Both the position numbers and the translations under genes were made by a program. Under the pieces are notes generated by a model. It did not search any database. It was not told the DNA's origin and was given only the letters and a program-made list of their open reading frames with translations. From JAKOQB01 sp036824465 (lineage in GTDB: Bacteria > Pseudomonadota > Gammaproteobacteria > Burkholderiales > Burkholderiaceae_F): 35,883 nt of DNA. Numbering within the stretch: position 1 is the first letter of the stretch; the number at the start of each line of letters is the position of its first letter. The DNA lies in the NCBI GenBank assembly GCA_036824465.1, contig DAITAC010000039.1, positions 1 to 35,883 on the forward strand, given 5' to 3'. Shown in pieces: positions 15,116 to 23,552 of the stretch.

Positions 15116-15985
15116 GTGGCTAGCCGACGCGGCGCAGCTTATTGGTTGTCCGCGCCGGCGCTGGCGGTGTACGCGGTGTTCCTGGTCGTGCCGATCGCGT
15201 CGATCGCCTTGTTGAGCTTCCAGAACTTCGAGTTCTACGGCGGCATCCAGCCCGGCATCACGCTGAAGAACTACCGCGAGGTCCTCACCGACAGTTACTA
15301 CTGGGAGGTCTTTGGCCGTACCTTCTTCATCGCGGTCGTCGTCACCGTGCTGTGCGCAACGCTGGGCACGTTCGAGGCGATCGTGCTGCACCGAATGGCC
15401 AATCCGTGGAAAAGCGTGTTCCTGCTGGTGGTGCTCGGCCCGCTGCTGATCTCGGTGGTGGTGCGCACGCTCGGCTGGGCGCTCCTGTTCGGCTCCACGG
15501 GACTGGTCAACAAGGCGCTGCTCGCCCTGGGGCTGGTGGCCGAACCGATCGCTTTCATGTATTCGGTGACCGGCGTGGTGATCGCGCTGACGCACGTGCT
15601 GGTGCCCTTCGTCGTGATCTCGGTGTGGGCCTCATTGCAGCGGATCGACCCCGCGGTCGAGCGGGCCGCGGTGTCGCTCGGCGCGGGACAGCCCACCGTC
15701 TTTCGCCGTGTGATCGTGCCGCTGGCCATGCCGGGGATTCTCTCCGGCAGCGTGATCGTGTTCGCGCTCGCGGCGAGCGCGTTCGCCACGCCGGCGATCA
15801 TCGGCGGTCGGCGACTGAAGGTGATCGCCACCGCTGCCTACGACGAATTCCTGAACACGCTGAACTGGCCGCTCGGCGCATCGCTGGCGGTGCTGCTTCT
15901 GCTGGCCAACGTGGTGGTGCTGTACGCGTCGAACCGCCTGATCGAGCGTCGCTACCGGGCCGTGTTTCGCGAGAGCGTCGCATGA
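15116..15985 (+). CDS. ABC transporter permease 1 (PotB-like)
   Basis: 289 aa with GTG start. Six hydrophobic segments are apparent. The cytoplasmic EAA loop ERAAVSLGAGQPTVFRRVIVPLAMPG docks the ATPase. Its stop overlaps the next permease start (ATGA), so the two are translated as a coupled pair and form the membrane channel of the importer. Confidence 0.93.
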   Translation: MASRRGAAYWLSAPALAVYAVFLVVPIASIALLSFQNFEFYGGIQPGITLKNYREVLTDSYYWEVFGRTFFIAVVVTVLCATLGTFEAIVLHRMANPWKSVFLLVVLGPLLISVVVRTLGWALLFGSTGLVNKALLALGLVAEPIAFMYSVTGVVIALTHVLVPFVVISVWASLQRIDPAVERAAVSLGAGQPTVFRRVIVPLAMPGILSGSVIVFALAASAFATPAIIGGRRLKVIATAAYDEFLNTLNWPLGASLAVLLLLANVVVLYASNRLIERRYRAVFRESVA

Positions 15986-16782
15986 TCCGCAACGGTCCGT
16001 TGGCGCTCGTTTTTCACGCGCTGTTCATCGGTTTCATCGTTGCGCCGCTCTTGATCGTGTGCGTGGTGGCATTCACGCCGCTCGGCTACATCTCGATTCC
16101 CACCGACAGTCTGTCGCTGCGCTGGTTTGCGGCAATCCTCGACAACCCGCGCTTCATCAGCGCGTTCTGGCTGAGCCTCGCGCTGGGGCTGGTGTCTTCG
16201 GTCCTTGCCATCGCGCTGGCGGTCCCGGCCGCACTCGCCATCGCGCGTTTCCGCTTTGCCGGACGCGATGCGATCTCGGCGTTTCTGCTATCGCCACTGA
16301 TGATTCCGCACATCGTGCTTGGCGTGGCGTTCCTGCGTTTCTTCAGTGCGATCAACATCAACGGCACTTTTAGCGGCCTGGTCGTGGGCCACGTGATCGT
16401 GATCCTGCCGTTCGCGCTGCGCCTTGTGCTGTCGTCGGCCACCGGCATGGATCCGGCGGTGGAACGCGCGGCGGTGTCGCTCGGCGCGGGCCGCCTCACG
16501 GTGTTCCGTCGCATCACTTTGCCGCTGATCCTGCCGGGCATCGTCAGCGGCTGGCTGCTCGCATTCATCACCAGTTTCGACGAACTGACGATGAGTGTGT
16601 TCATCGCCAGTCCGAGCACGACGACGCTGCCGGTGCGCATGTTCCTGCACATCCAGGACACGATCGATCCGCTCGTCGCCGCGGTTTCCGCGCTGATGAT
16701 CGCCGGCACGGCGGTGCTGATGCTGGTGCTCGATCGCCTCGTTGGGCTTGAGCGCCTGTTCGTCGGCAAGGGGCGGCATTGA
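15982..16782 (+). CDS. ABC transporter permease 2 (PotC-like)
   Basis: 266 aa. The ATG at 15982 overlaps the upstream stop. It has about six membrane segments and an EAA loop ERAAVSLGAGRLTVFRRITLPLILPG that is almost identical to that of permease 1, consistent with the two being heterodimer partners. It is followed 16 bases later by the first oxidoreductase gene of the operon. Confidence 0.93.
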   Translation: MIRNGPLALVFHALFIGFIVAPLLIVCVVAFTPLGYISIPTDSLSLRWFAAILDNPRFISAFWLSLALGLVSSVLAIALAVPAALAIARFRFAGRDAISAFLLSPLMIPHIVLGVAFLRFFSAININGTFSGLVVGHVIVILPFALRLVLSSATGMDPAVERAAVSLGAGRLTVFRRITLPLILPGIVSGWLLAFITSFDELTMSVFIASPSTTTLPVRMFLHIQDTIDPLVAAVSALMIAGTAVLMLVLDRLVGLERLFVGKGRH

Positions 16783-16798
16783 CGCGGATGAAGAAGTG

Positions 16799-17917
16799 AT
16801 GTCCCGGGACTACGACATCGCGGTGATCGGCGGCGGTCTGGTGGGCGGCGCGATCGCCTACGGACTGGCTCGTGTCGGTCGACGGGTCGCGCTACTCGAC
16901 GAAGGCGATGTCGCGTATCGCGCATCGCGCGGCAATTTCGGTCTCGTGTGGGTGCAGGGCAAGGGACTCGGACTGGCGCCCTATGGCAACTGGACCCAAC
17001 GCGCAGCGCGCTTGTGGCCGGACCTCGCCCGCGCGCTGCGCGAGGAAACGGACACCGACATTTCGCTCGAGCAACCGGGCGGATTCCATGTGTGTCTGTC
17101 CGATGCCGAGATGGACAACCGCGTCGCTTCGCTGACGAAGCTGGTCGGGCAAGCGGGCTTCGAGCGCTACGCGTTCGAGGTGCTCGACCGCGCGGCGCTG
17201 GCGGCGCGCGTGCCGGGCATCGGCCCGGAAGTCGTCGGCGCAACGTATTGCGCACTCGATGGCCATCTGAATCCGTTGCGTCTGCTGCGTGCGCTGCACG
17301 CGGCTTTCATCAAGCGCGGCGGCGCGTATCTGCCGATGCAGAAAGTTGAAGGCATCGCGCGACGATCGGGACGCTTCGTGGTCGACGCCGCCGGTGAGCA
17401 GATCGGGGCAGCGCAGGTTGTCCTGACTGCGGGACTGGGTAACGCGACGCTGGCGCTGCAGGTCGGATTGCACGCGCCGGTGCGGCCGCAGCGCGGGCAG
17501 ATCATCGTGCTCGAACGCGTGCAGCGTTTCCTGGATTACCCGATGTCGACGTTGCGCCAGACCGACGAAGGCACGGTGCTGATCGGCGACTCGCAGGAGG
17601 AAGCCGGCTTCGACGAATCGGTCGGCACGGCAATCACGGCAACCCAGGCCCTGCGTGCGACCCGTATCTTTCCGCGGCTGCTCGATGTGCGCGTGAACCG
17701 GACCTGGGCTGCGCTGCGTGTGATGAGCCCGGACGGATTTCCGATCTACGAGCAGTCGGCGACTCAGCCCGGCGCGTTCGTCGTGACCTGTCACTCCGGA
17801 GTGACGCTGGCGAGCGCACATGTGTTCGACCTCGCGCCGCGCATTGCGGCCGGCGAACTGGGTCCCGAGATGAAACCGTTCTCCGCGGAGCGTTTGAATG
17901 TTCAAAAGGCTGCCTGA
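16799..17917 (+). CDS. FAD-dependent DAO-type oxidoreductase, beta-like subunit 1
   Basis: 372 aa. The N-terminal Rossmann motif DIAVIGGGLVGGAIAYGLAR binds FAD. DEGDVAYRASRGNFGLVWVQGKG is typical of the opine-oxidase B/HcnC-like branch of the D-amino-acid oxidase superfamily. The C-terminus contains a second conserved FAD contact (RVMSPDGFPIYEQS, FVVTCHSGVTLAS). It oxidises the C-N bond of an amino acid or secondary amine. Its 3' end overlaps the [2Fe-2S] gene by 20 bases, so it is coupled to the gamma/alpha subunits. A second DAO-type gene follows at 19679, so this enzyme set has two candidate catalytic subunits. Confidence 0.9.
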   Translation: MSRDYDIAVIGGGLVGGAIAYGLARVGRRVALLDEGDVAYRASRGNFGLVWVQGKGLGLAPYGNWTQRAARLWPDLARALREETDTDISLEQPGGFHVCLSDAEMDNRVASLTKLVGQAGFERYAFEVLDRAALAARVPGIGPEVVGATYCALDGHLNPLRLLRALHAAFIKRGGAYLPMQKVEGIARRSGRFVVDAAGEQIGAAQVVLTAGLGNATLALQVGLHAPVRPQRGQIIVLERVQRFLDYPMSTLRQTDEGTVLIGDSQEEAGFDESVGTAITATQALRATRIFPRLLDVRVNRTWAALRVMSPDGFPIYEQSATQPGAFVVTCHSGVTLASAHVFDLAPRIAAGELGPEMKPFSAERLNVQKAA

Positions 17918-18218
17918 GGCACAACCCGGATCGAGCAGCGTGCCGGTCACGATAGACGGCCGCCCTTTCGCCGCGCGCGACGGCGATTCGGTGGCGGCGA
18001 CCTTGCTGGCCGCCGGCGTGCCGGCGTGCCGCACGACGCCGGTGTCCGGTGCCCTTCGCGGCCCGTTCTGCATGATGGGCGTGTGCTTCGATTGCCTGGT
18101 GACGATCGATGGCCAGCCGAACAAGCAAGGCTGTCTCGTGCCGGTCCGCGCCGGCATGCGCATCGAGCGGCAGTCGGGCGCACGCATTGCGTTCGATGCA
18201 GCGCAGGAGCGGTCATGA
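17898..18218 (+). CDS. Small [2Fe-2S] subunit of opine-oxidase/HcnA type (gamma)
   Basis: 106 aa. A ferredoxin-like fold with C58, C63, C66 and C79 (FCMMGVCFDCLV, QGCLVPV) as cluster ligands. The family includes HcnA of hydrogen cyanide synthase and the gamma subunits of octopine, nopaline and hydroxyproline dehydrogenases. It sits between the beta-1 and alpha genes, overlapping both (20 bases upstream, ATGA downstream), which argues for a stable complex. Confidence 0.9.
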   Translation: MFKRLPEAQPGSSSVPVTIDGRPFAARDGDSVAATLLAAGVPACRTTPVSGALRGPFCMMGVCFDCLVTIDGQPNKQGCLVPVRAGMRIERQSGARIAFDAAQERS

Positions 18219-19648
18219 ACCTCGCCGCGAACTACGACGTTGCCATCGTCGGCGCAGGCGCTGCCGGCCTGGCGGCAGCGATCGAATGCGCACACGCGGG
18301 TCTGGCCACCGTGATCTTCGACGAGCAACCTTCGCCGGGCGGCCAGATCTACCGGTCGATCACCACCACGCCGCTGCAGGACCAAAGTGTGCTTGGTCCC
18401 GACTACTGGCACGGTGAGAGCCTGCTGCGCCAGCTGGAAAGCGCTGATGTGATCTACGTGCCACGGTCGACCGTGTGGGCGGTGACGCGGCAGGACGGCG
18501 GCTTCGAGATCGGCGTGTCGAACGACGGTGCGGCACGGCTGCTGATGGTCCAGCAGGTGATCCTTGCTGCCGGCGCGCTCGAGCGACCGTTCCCCATCCC
18601 GGGCTGGACGTTGCCCGGCGTGATGACGGCCGGCGCGGCGCAGATTCTGCTGAAATCGTCGGGGCTGGTGCCGGACGGCCGTGTGGTGCTGGCGGGTACG
18701 GGACCGTTGTTGTACCTCGTTGCGGCGCAACTGGCGCGTGTGGGTGCGAAGATCGAATGCCTGCTCGACACCACGCCGCCCGGCCGCTGGCGCGCTGCGG
18801 TACCGCATGTGTTCGAGTTTCTTGCCTCGCCGTACTTCGCCAAGGGACTTTCGATTCTGCGCGATGCGCATTCCGCCGCACGCATCGTCAAGCATGTCGA
18901 GCGCGTTGAAGCGTTGGGCACGCAGTCGCTCGAGCGCGTGCGTTACGTCGCCGGAGGTCGCACGGCGGAAATCACCGCCGACCTGCTGCTGTTGCATCAG
19001 GGCGTGGTGCCGAACATCAATCTGTCGAACGCGATCGGCTGTGAACATCGGTGGAACGAGGCGCAACTCGCTTTCGTGCCTGTCGTCGACGCGTGGGGCG
19101 CAAGTTCCGTGGCTGGCGTGGCGATCGCGGGCGACGGTGCGGGCATTGCAGGCGCGCGTGCGGCCGAGGCACGCGGACGGCTTGCCGGCCTGAACGCTGC
19201 TTGCAGGCTGGGACGGCTCGACACCGCGGCGCGCGACCGGCTGGCCGCACCGGCACGCGCGGAGCTCGCGCGTTTCAGTCGCGGGCGCGCGTTTGTCGAC
19301 GCGATGTATCGACCGGCGGATCAGTTCCGCATGCCCGAGGGCAGCACGATCGTGTGCCGCTGTGAAGAGGTCACCGCGCAGCAGGTGATCGACACGATCA
19401 AGCTCGGCTGCACCGGGCCGAACCAGATGAAGAGCTTCCTGCGCTGTGGCATGGGGCCGTGCCAGGGACGCTTCTGCGGCCTGACCGTCACCGAACTGAT
19501 CGCGCGTGCGCGCAATGTGGCGCCGGGCGAAGTCGGGCATTACCGGCTGCGCTTCCCGATCAAGCCGATCACGCTCGGCGAGCTGGCCGCACTGCCGCAG
19601 ACCGACGCATCGGTGCAGGCCGTGGTGCGGATCGGCAAGTCGCACTGA
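18215..19648 (+). CDS. FAD/[2Fe-2S] NAD(P)-type oxidoreductase, opine-oxidase A/HcnB-like (alpha)
   Basis: 477 aa. The FAD-binding motif is VAIVGAGAAGLAAAIECAHAG (GAGAAG at 13-18), with FDEQPSPGGQIYR after it and a second dinucleotide fold around VVLAGTGPLLYLVA. The C-terminal BFD-like domain binds a [2Fe-2S] cluster through C381, C383, C411 and C416 (CRC, RCGMGPC). It transfers electrons from the DAO-type subunit to the respiratory chain. The gene order and overlaps place it in one complex with the gamma subunit. Confidence 0.92.
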   Translation: MNLAANYDVAIVGAGAAGLAAAIECAHAGLATVIFDEQPSPGGQIYRSITTTPLQDQSVLGPDYWHGESLLRQLESADVIYVPRSTVWAVTRQDGGFEIGVSNDGAARLLMVQQVILAAGALERPFPIPGWTLPGVMTAGAAQILLKSSGLVPDGRVVLAGTGPLLYLVAAQLARVGAKIECLLDTTPPGRWRAAVPHVFEFLASPYFAKGLSILRDAHSAARIVKHVERVEALGTQSLERVRYVAGGRTAEITADLLLLHQGVVPNINLSNAIGCEHRWNEAQLAFVPVVDAWGASSVAGVAIAGDGAGIAGARAAEARGRLAGLNAACRLGRLDTAARDRLAAPARAELARFSRGRAFVDAMYRPADQFRMPEGSTIVCRCEEVTAQQVIDTIKLGCTGPNQMKSFLRCGMGPCQGRFCGLTVTELIARARNVAPGEVGHYRLRFPIKPITLGELAALPQTDASVQAVVRIGKSH

Positions 19649-19678
19649 TCTTCATAGCGCGAGTCACGCTTGGGTCTG

Positions 19679-20803
19679 GTGGCAACGGCCGATGTGATCG
19701 TCGTAGGCGGCGGCCTGCACGGCTGCTCCACCGCGCTGCATCTGGCGCGCGCAGGTGCGTCGGCGCTGGTGATCGAGAAGAACTATGTCGGTCGCCACGC
19801 CTCGGGCGTCAATGCAGGCGGCGTGCGCACGTTGTCGCGGCACGAAGCCGAGGTGCCGCTGGCGCTCGCGGCACTGGATCTGTGGTACGGCATCGGCAAG
19901 CTCGTCGACGACGACTGCGGCTTCGAGGCGCATGGCCAGATTCGCGTGGCCGAGAACGAAGAGGACGCCGCGTCGCTCCAGCAGCGCGAGTCGCGCATGC
20001 GCGCGCTCGGTTACACGCACGAGCGCTGGATCGACGCCAATGAGCTGTTTGCGCGCGTGCCGGCGCTGGCGCGACACTGCCTGGGGGGCCTAATTGCCGA
20101 GCGCGACGGCGCTGCGGCTCCGTACCAGACGACGCAGGCATTCCGCCGCAAGTCGGAATCGCTCGGTCAGAAATTCTTTGAAGGCCTGCGCGTCGAACGC
20201 GTACAGCGCAGCGGTGATGCGTGGACGGTCGACACGGACCGCGGTCGCTTTACGGCGAAGACACTGGTCAACTGCGCCGGTGCGTGGGCAGATCGCCTCT
20301 GCGCGCAGCTGGGCGAGCCGGTTCCGCTCGAAACGTTCGCGCCGATGATGATGGTCACCCTGCGCATGCCGAAATTCCTGGAGCCGGTCGTGCTCGGCAC
20401 TGGCCGGCCATTGTCGTTCAAGCAGACACTCGAAGACACGGTGCTGATCGGCGGCGGTCGGCGCGCGCGCGTGGAGCGTGACGCCGAGACGACCGAGCTC
20501 GACTTCCGCGAACTGGCGGCCTCGGCGCAGACGGTGAGGGATCTGTTTCCGATCATGCGCGCCGCCATGATCCACCGCGGCTGGGCCGGCATTGAAGCGC
20601 GCATGCCCGACGACATTCCGGTGATCGGACCGAGCGCGACCGCACCGAGTGTCTATCACGCGTTCGGTTTCTCGGGGCACGGCTTTGAGCTCGGGCCCAT
20701 CGTCGGCCGCATCACGGCCGACCTCATCACGACGGGCACCACCGCGCTGCCGATCACGCCCTTCTCGATCACTCGCTTTGCCGGCACCGCAGCGCAGACC
20801 TGA
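19679..20803 (+). CDS. FAD-dependent DAO-type oxidoreductase, beta-like subunit 2
   Basis: 374 aa from GTG at 19679. A TTG 9 bases earlier is also possible, and neither start has a clear ribosome site. FAD motif VIVVGGGLHGCSTALHLARAG, then IEKNYVGRHASGVNAGGVRTL, and near the end WAGIEARMPDDIPVIGPS and YHAFGFSGHGFELGPIVG. This is the OoxB/HcnC/sarcosine-oxidase-like branch. It differs substantially from beta-like subunit 1. It could pair with the same alpha and gamma subunits on a second substrate or a second step. Confidence 0.9.
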   Translation: MATADVIVVGGGLHGCSTALHLARAGASALVIEKNYVGRHASGVNAGGVRTLSRHEAEVPLALAALDLWYGIGKLVDDDCGFEAHGQIRVAENEEDAASLQQRESRMRALGYTHERWIDANELFARVPALARHCLGGLIAERDGAAAPYQTTQAFRRKSESLGQKFFEGLRVERVQRSGDAWTVDTDRGRFTAKTLVNCAGAWADRLCAQLGEPVPLETFAPMMMVTLRMPKFLEPVVLGTGRPLSFKQTLEDTVLIGGGRRARVERDAETTELDFRELAASAQTVRDLFPIMRAAMIHRGWAGIEARMPDDIPVIGPSATAPSVYHAFGFSGHGFELGPIVGRITADLITTGTTALPITPFSITRFAGTAAQT

Positions 20804-20921
20804 CGGGGTCACCGGCACTCAGAGTTGAGCTACGCCAAAACGCACCGGGCTGCAGTCGGGCACATTGTGGCTGTGCGCGAATCGCGCGCGGACCGGCTGC
20901 GGGCGAAAGCGATTTGAGGAG

Positions 20922-20935
20922 CGGGGCTCGCCCCG
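20922..20935. promoter_or_regulatory. Hairpin between ribosome site and start of soxX
   Basis: Stem CGGGG/CCCCG with loop CTCG. A GAGGAG ribosome site (20916-20921) lies directly 5' of it and the ATG (20943) is 7 bases 3' of it. Folding would bring the two to a normal distance; unfolded they are too far apart. Confidence 0.4.
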
Positions 20936-20942
20936 TACGACG

Positions 20943-21365
20943 ATGAGACACCTGCTTTGTCTGGGTTTGCTGCTCGCGTCATTCACTGCATCGGCGCAGG
21001 TGGTCGATTACAAGGTCGAAGGCGATGGAATTCCAAAAGCGCTGACCGGTGCACCGGGCAACGCCGCCCGCGGCAAGGCCCTGCTGATGAAACGCGAAGC
21101 CGCCAACTGCCTGACCTGTCACGCGATCAACGACAAGGACCTTCGCCCAGGAGGCACGCGTGGCCCGGCGCTCGACGGCGTAGGCGCGCAGCTCACGTCT
21201 GCTCAGTTACGGCTGTCCGTTGTCGATTACACGCGGATCTCGCGCGGCGCGATCATGCCGAGCTTTCATAAGGCTGGGCGTGGTCAAGACGCAGAAAAGC
21301 CAATCCTGACCGCGCAGGAAATCGAAGACGTGGTCGCTTTCCTTGGCACGCTGCGATACAAGTAG
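20943..21365 (+). CDS. soxX: Sulfur oxidation c-type cytochrome SoxX, orphan
   Basis: 140 aa with signal peptide MRHLLCLGLLLASFTASAQ. The mature start VDYKVEGDGIPKALTGAPGNAARGKALL is the SoxX signature region. Haem binding is C56-LTC59-H60 (CLTCH) and the distal ligand is Met105 (AIMPSF). The ending LTAQEIEDVVAFLGTLRYK also fits. In the Sox pathway SoxX and SoxA form the haem complex that attaches thiosulfate to SoxYZ. No soxA, soxYZ or soxB is in the window, so here it may be a stand-alone cytochrome or a displaced gene. It could also accept electrons from the upstream dehydrogenase operon; that is only inference. Confidence 0.87.
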   Translation: MRHLLCLGLLLASFTASAQVVDYKVEGDGIPKALTGAPGNAARGKALLMKREAANCLTCHAINDKDLRPGGTRGPALDGVGAQLTSAQLRLSVVDYTRISRGAIMPSFHKAGRGQDAEKPILTAQEIEDVVAFLGTLRYK

Positions 21366-21490
21366 CGACGCAACACAGACCACTACGTACTTCCACGATT
21401 GCGGGACCCCGCGATCCGGCATCCAATTGCCGTGGAACGAAACCGCGGTGCGCGGGCCCAACCGGCAGCGGCGGCGAATCGGGGGCGAGC

Positions 21491-22282
21491 ATGAATGAAG
21501 AGCGCAGTTACCTTGGCTGGATCGTTGGCATCGCCGCGGTGGTCGCCGCCGGGGCGGTCGGCTACTACTTGTGGCGGACGCAGCCAGTCAAGGTGCCGCC
21601 GCCGGTGGCGCAGAGCGAGGCGCCCGCGGCTGCGCCCAAGCCCGAGCCGCAGATTCAGCATCCGTTGCAGGTGAGCGAAGAGCCGCTGCCGCCGCTCGAG
21701 CAGAGCGATTCGTTGCTGACCGAGTCGCTGGCGCAATTGCTGGGGAACAAGAACCTGAGCGAGTTCTTCTTCCTCGATCGCATCGTTCCCCGCTTCGTCG
21801 CGACCGTTGACAACCTGCCCCGTGAAAAGGTGGCGACGAGGATCATGTCGGCGAAGCCGGTCGCGGGTTCATTCGCCGTCGATCGCCAGGGTGACGAAAT
21901 CGTGCTGGCCGCGGGCAATTCGGCGCGTTACTCGCGTCACGTGCAGCTTCTGCAGTCGATCGACATCAAGCGCGCGGTGGCACTGTATGTGCGGCTGTAT
22001 CCGCTCTTGCAGCGCGCCTACCAGGAGCTCGGCTACCCGAAGGGCTATTTCAACGATCGACTGGTCGAGGTGATCGACCATCTGCTTGCCGCGCCCGACG
22101 TGCGCGGCCCGATCAAGCTCACGCAGCCGAAGGTGCGCTACCAGTTTGCCGATCCGGCGCTCGAATCACTGTCGGCGGGCCAGAAGATCATGGTGCGCAT
22201 CGGCGCGGATAACGCCTCGCACGTGAAGGCCGTGCTGCAAGCGCTGCGGCGCGAACTGGTTGCGCAGTCGCCGAGGAAGTAG
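21491..22282 (+). CDS. DUF3014 family membrane-anchored protein
   Basis: 263 aa. One membrane segment (about 8-26: YLGWIVGIAAVVAAGAVGYYLW), then a Pro/Ala-rich linker (about 33-62), then the DUF3014 domain with FVATVDNLPREKVA and the stretch RAVALYVRLYPLLQRAYQELGYPKGYFNDRLVEVIDHLL. It is likely periplasmic with an N-terminal anchor. The family function is unknown. Its stop abuts the convergent amtB stop with no gap. Confidence 0.88.
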   Translation: MNEERSYLGWIVGIAAVVAAGAVGYYLWRTQPVKVPPPVAQSEAPAAAPKPEPQIQHPLQVSEEPLPPLEQSDSLLTESLAQLLGNKNLSEFFFLDRIVPRFVATVDNLPREKVATRIMSAKPVAGSFAVDRQGDEIVLAAGNSARYSRHVQLLQSIDIKRAVALYVRLYPLLQRAYQELGYPKGYFNDRLVEVIDHLLAAPDVRGPIKLTQPKVRYQFADPALESLSAGQKIMVRIGADNASHVKAVLQALRRELVAQSPRK

Positions 22283-23485
22283 CTACCAGGGCACTTCGCG
22301 CTCCGGGGTGGCGCCGATCTTGTGGATCGACAGGTCTGCGCCGTTGAATTCCTCCTCGGGGCTCAGGCGCAGACCGAGCGTCCACTTGATTGCTCCGTAG
22401 ACAACGAAGCCGCCAACGAGCGCGACCGCAATGCCGATCGCGGTGCCGGCGAATTGCGATGCGAAGCTCACTCCGCCGAGACCACCAAGCGCCTTGACGC
22501 CGAAGATGCCGGCCGCGATGCCACCCCATGCGCCGCACAGTCCGTGCAGCGGCCAGACGCCGAGTACGTCGTCGATCTTCCAGCGGTTCTGCGTCAGCGT
22601 GAAGAGGTACACGAACATCGCGCCGGCCACCGCGCCTGTGAAAAGAGCGCCGACGGGATGCATCAGGTCCGATCCGGCGCAGATCGCGACCAAACCGGCC
22701 AGCGGCCCGTTGTGCACGAACCCCGGGTCGTTCCTGCCCGCCGCGAGTGCTGCAAGCGTGCCGCCGACCATCGCCATCAGCGAGTTGATCGCCACCAGTC
22801 CCGAGATCTTGTCGATCGTCTGCGCGCTCATCACGTTGAAGCCGAACCAGCCCACGGTCAGCACCCAGGCGCCGAGCGCGAGAAACGGGATGGACGACGG
22901 CGGATGCGCCGAAATAGTCCCTTCACGCGTGTAGCGGCCGCGCCGAGCGCCAAGCAGCAGCACCGCGACGAGCCCGATCCAGCCGCCCATCGCATGCACC
23001 ACCACCGAGCCGGCAAAGTCGTGGAACTCCTCGCCGAAGTGCGCTTTCAGCCAGGCCTGTACGCCGAACGCCTGGTTCCACGCTATGCCCTCGAAGAGCG
23101 GATAGACGAACCCCACCAGCAGCGCGGTGGCGATCAGTTGTGCGTTGAACTTGGCGCGCTCGGCAATGCCGCCCGAGACGATCGCCGGAATCGCGGCGGC
23201 GAACGTCAGCAGGAAGAAGAACTTCACCAGCTCATAGCCACTCTTTGCGGCGAGCGTTTCGGCACCGCTGAAGAACTGCACGCCATAGGCGATGCTGTAG
23301 CCGACGAAAAAGTAGGCCAGCGTTGACATCGAGAAGTCGGTGAGGATCTTGACCAGCGCATTGACCTGGTTCTTCTTGCGCACCGTGCCGAGCTCGAGGA
23401 ATGCGAAGCCGGCGTGCATCGCCAGAATCATGATCGCGCCGAGCAGAATGAACAGCACATCGGCCGATGTCTTGAGTGGTTCCAT
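22283..23485 (-). CDS. amtB: Ammonium transporter
   Basis: 400 aa from ATG 23485. The start is preferred because family homology begins there and GAGG lies 8 bases upstream. It has about eleven membrane segments. The twin pore histidines are at H164 (VVVHAMGGW) and H314 (WPLHGLCGAW), and conserved AAAIPAIVSGGIAERAKF is present. It conducts ammonium into the cell. No glnK lies next to it, which is unusual for amt genes. It is convergent with the DUF3014 gene. Confidence 0.95.
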   Translation of the reverse strand: MEPLKTSADVLFILLGAIMILAMHAGFAFLELGTVRKKNQVNALVKILTDFSMSTLAYFFVGYSIAYGVQFFSGAETLAAKSGYELVKFFFLLTFAAAIPAIVSGGIAERAKFNAQLIATALLVGFVYPLFEGIAWNQAFGVQAWLKAHFGEEFHDFAGSVVVHAMGGWIGLVAVLLLGARRGRYTREGTISAHPPSSIPFLALGAWVLTVGWFGFNVMSAQTIDKISGLVAINSLMAMVGGTLAALAAGRNDPGFVHNGPLAGLVAICAGSDLMHPVGALFTGAVAGAMFVYLFTLTQNRWKIDDVLGVWPLHGLCGAWGGIAAGIFGVKALGGLGGVSFASQFAGTAIGIAVALVGGFVVYGAIKWTLGLRLSPEEEFNGADLSIHKIGATPEREVPW

Positions 23486-23552
23486 GGGGTTGCCTCGAGT
23501 CCTGTGGTGATGAGGTGGCGATCCGGGATCGCCCCTTCGCGCCGGGTGCGAA

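Noticed and set aside
16892..19645. 917-codon open frame on the minus strand across the oxidoreductase genes
   Set aside because: It is antisense to three clearly homologous genes and has Arg/His-rich composition typical of mirror frames in GC-rich DNA.
17898..20803. Hydrogen cyanide synthase hcnABC
   Set aside because: The subunits are homologous, but the importer, the GntR regulator and a second DAO-type subunit point to catabolism of an imported amine rather than cyanide production from glycine.
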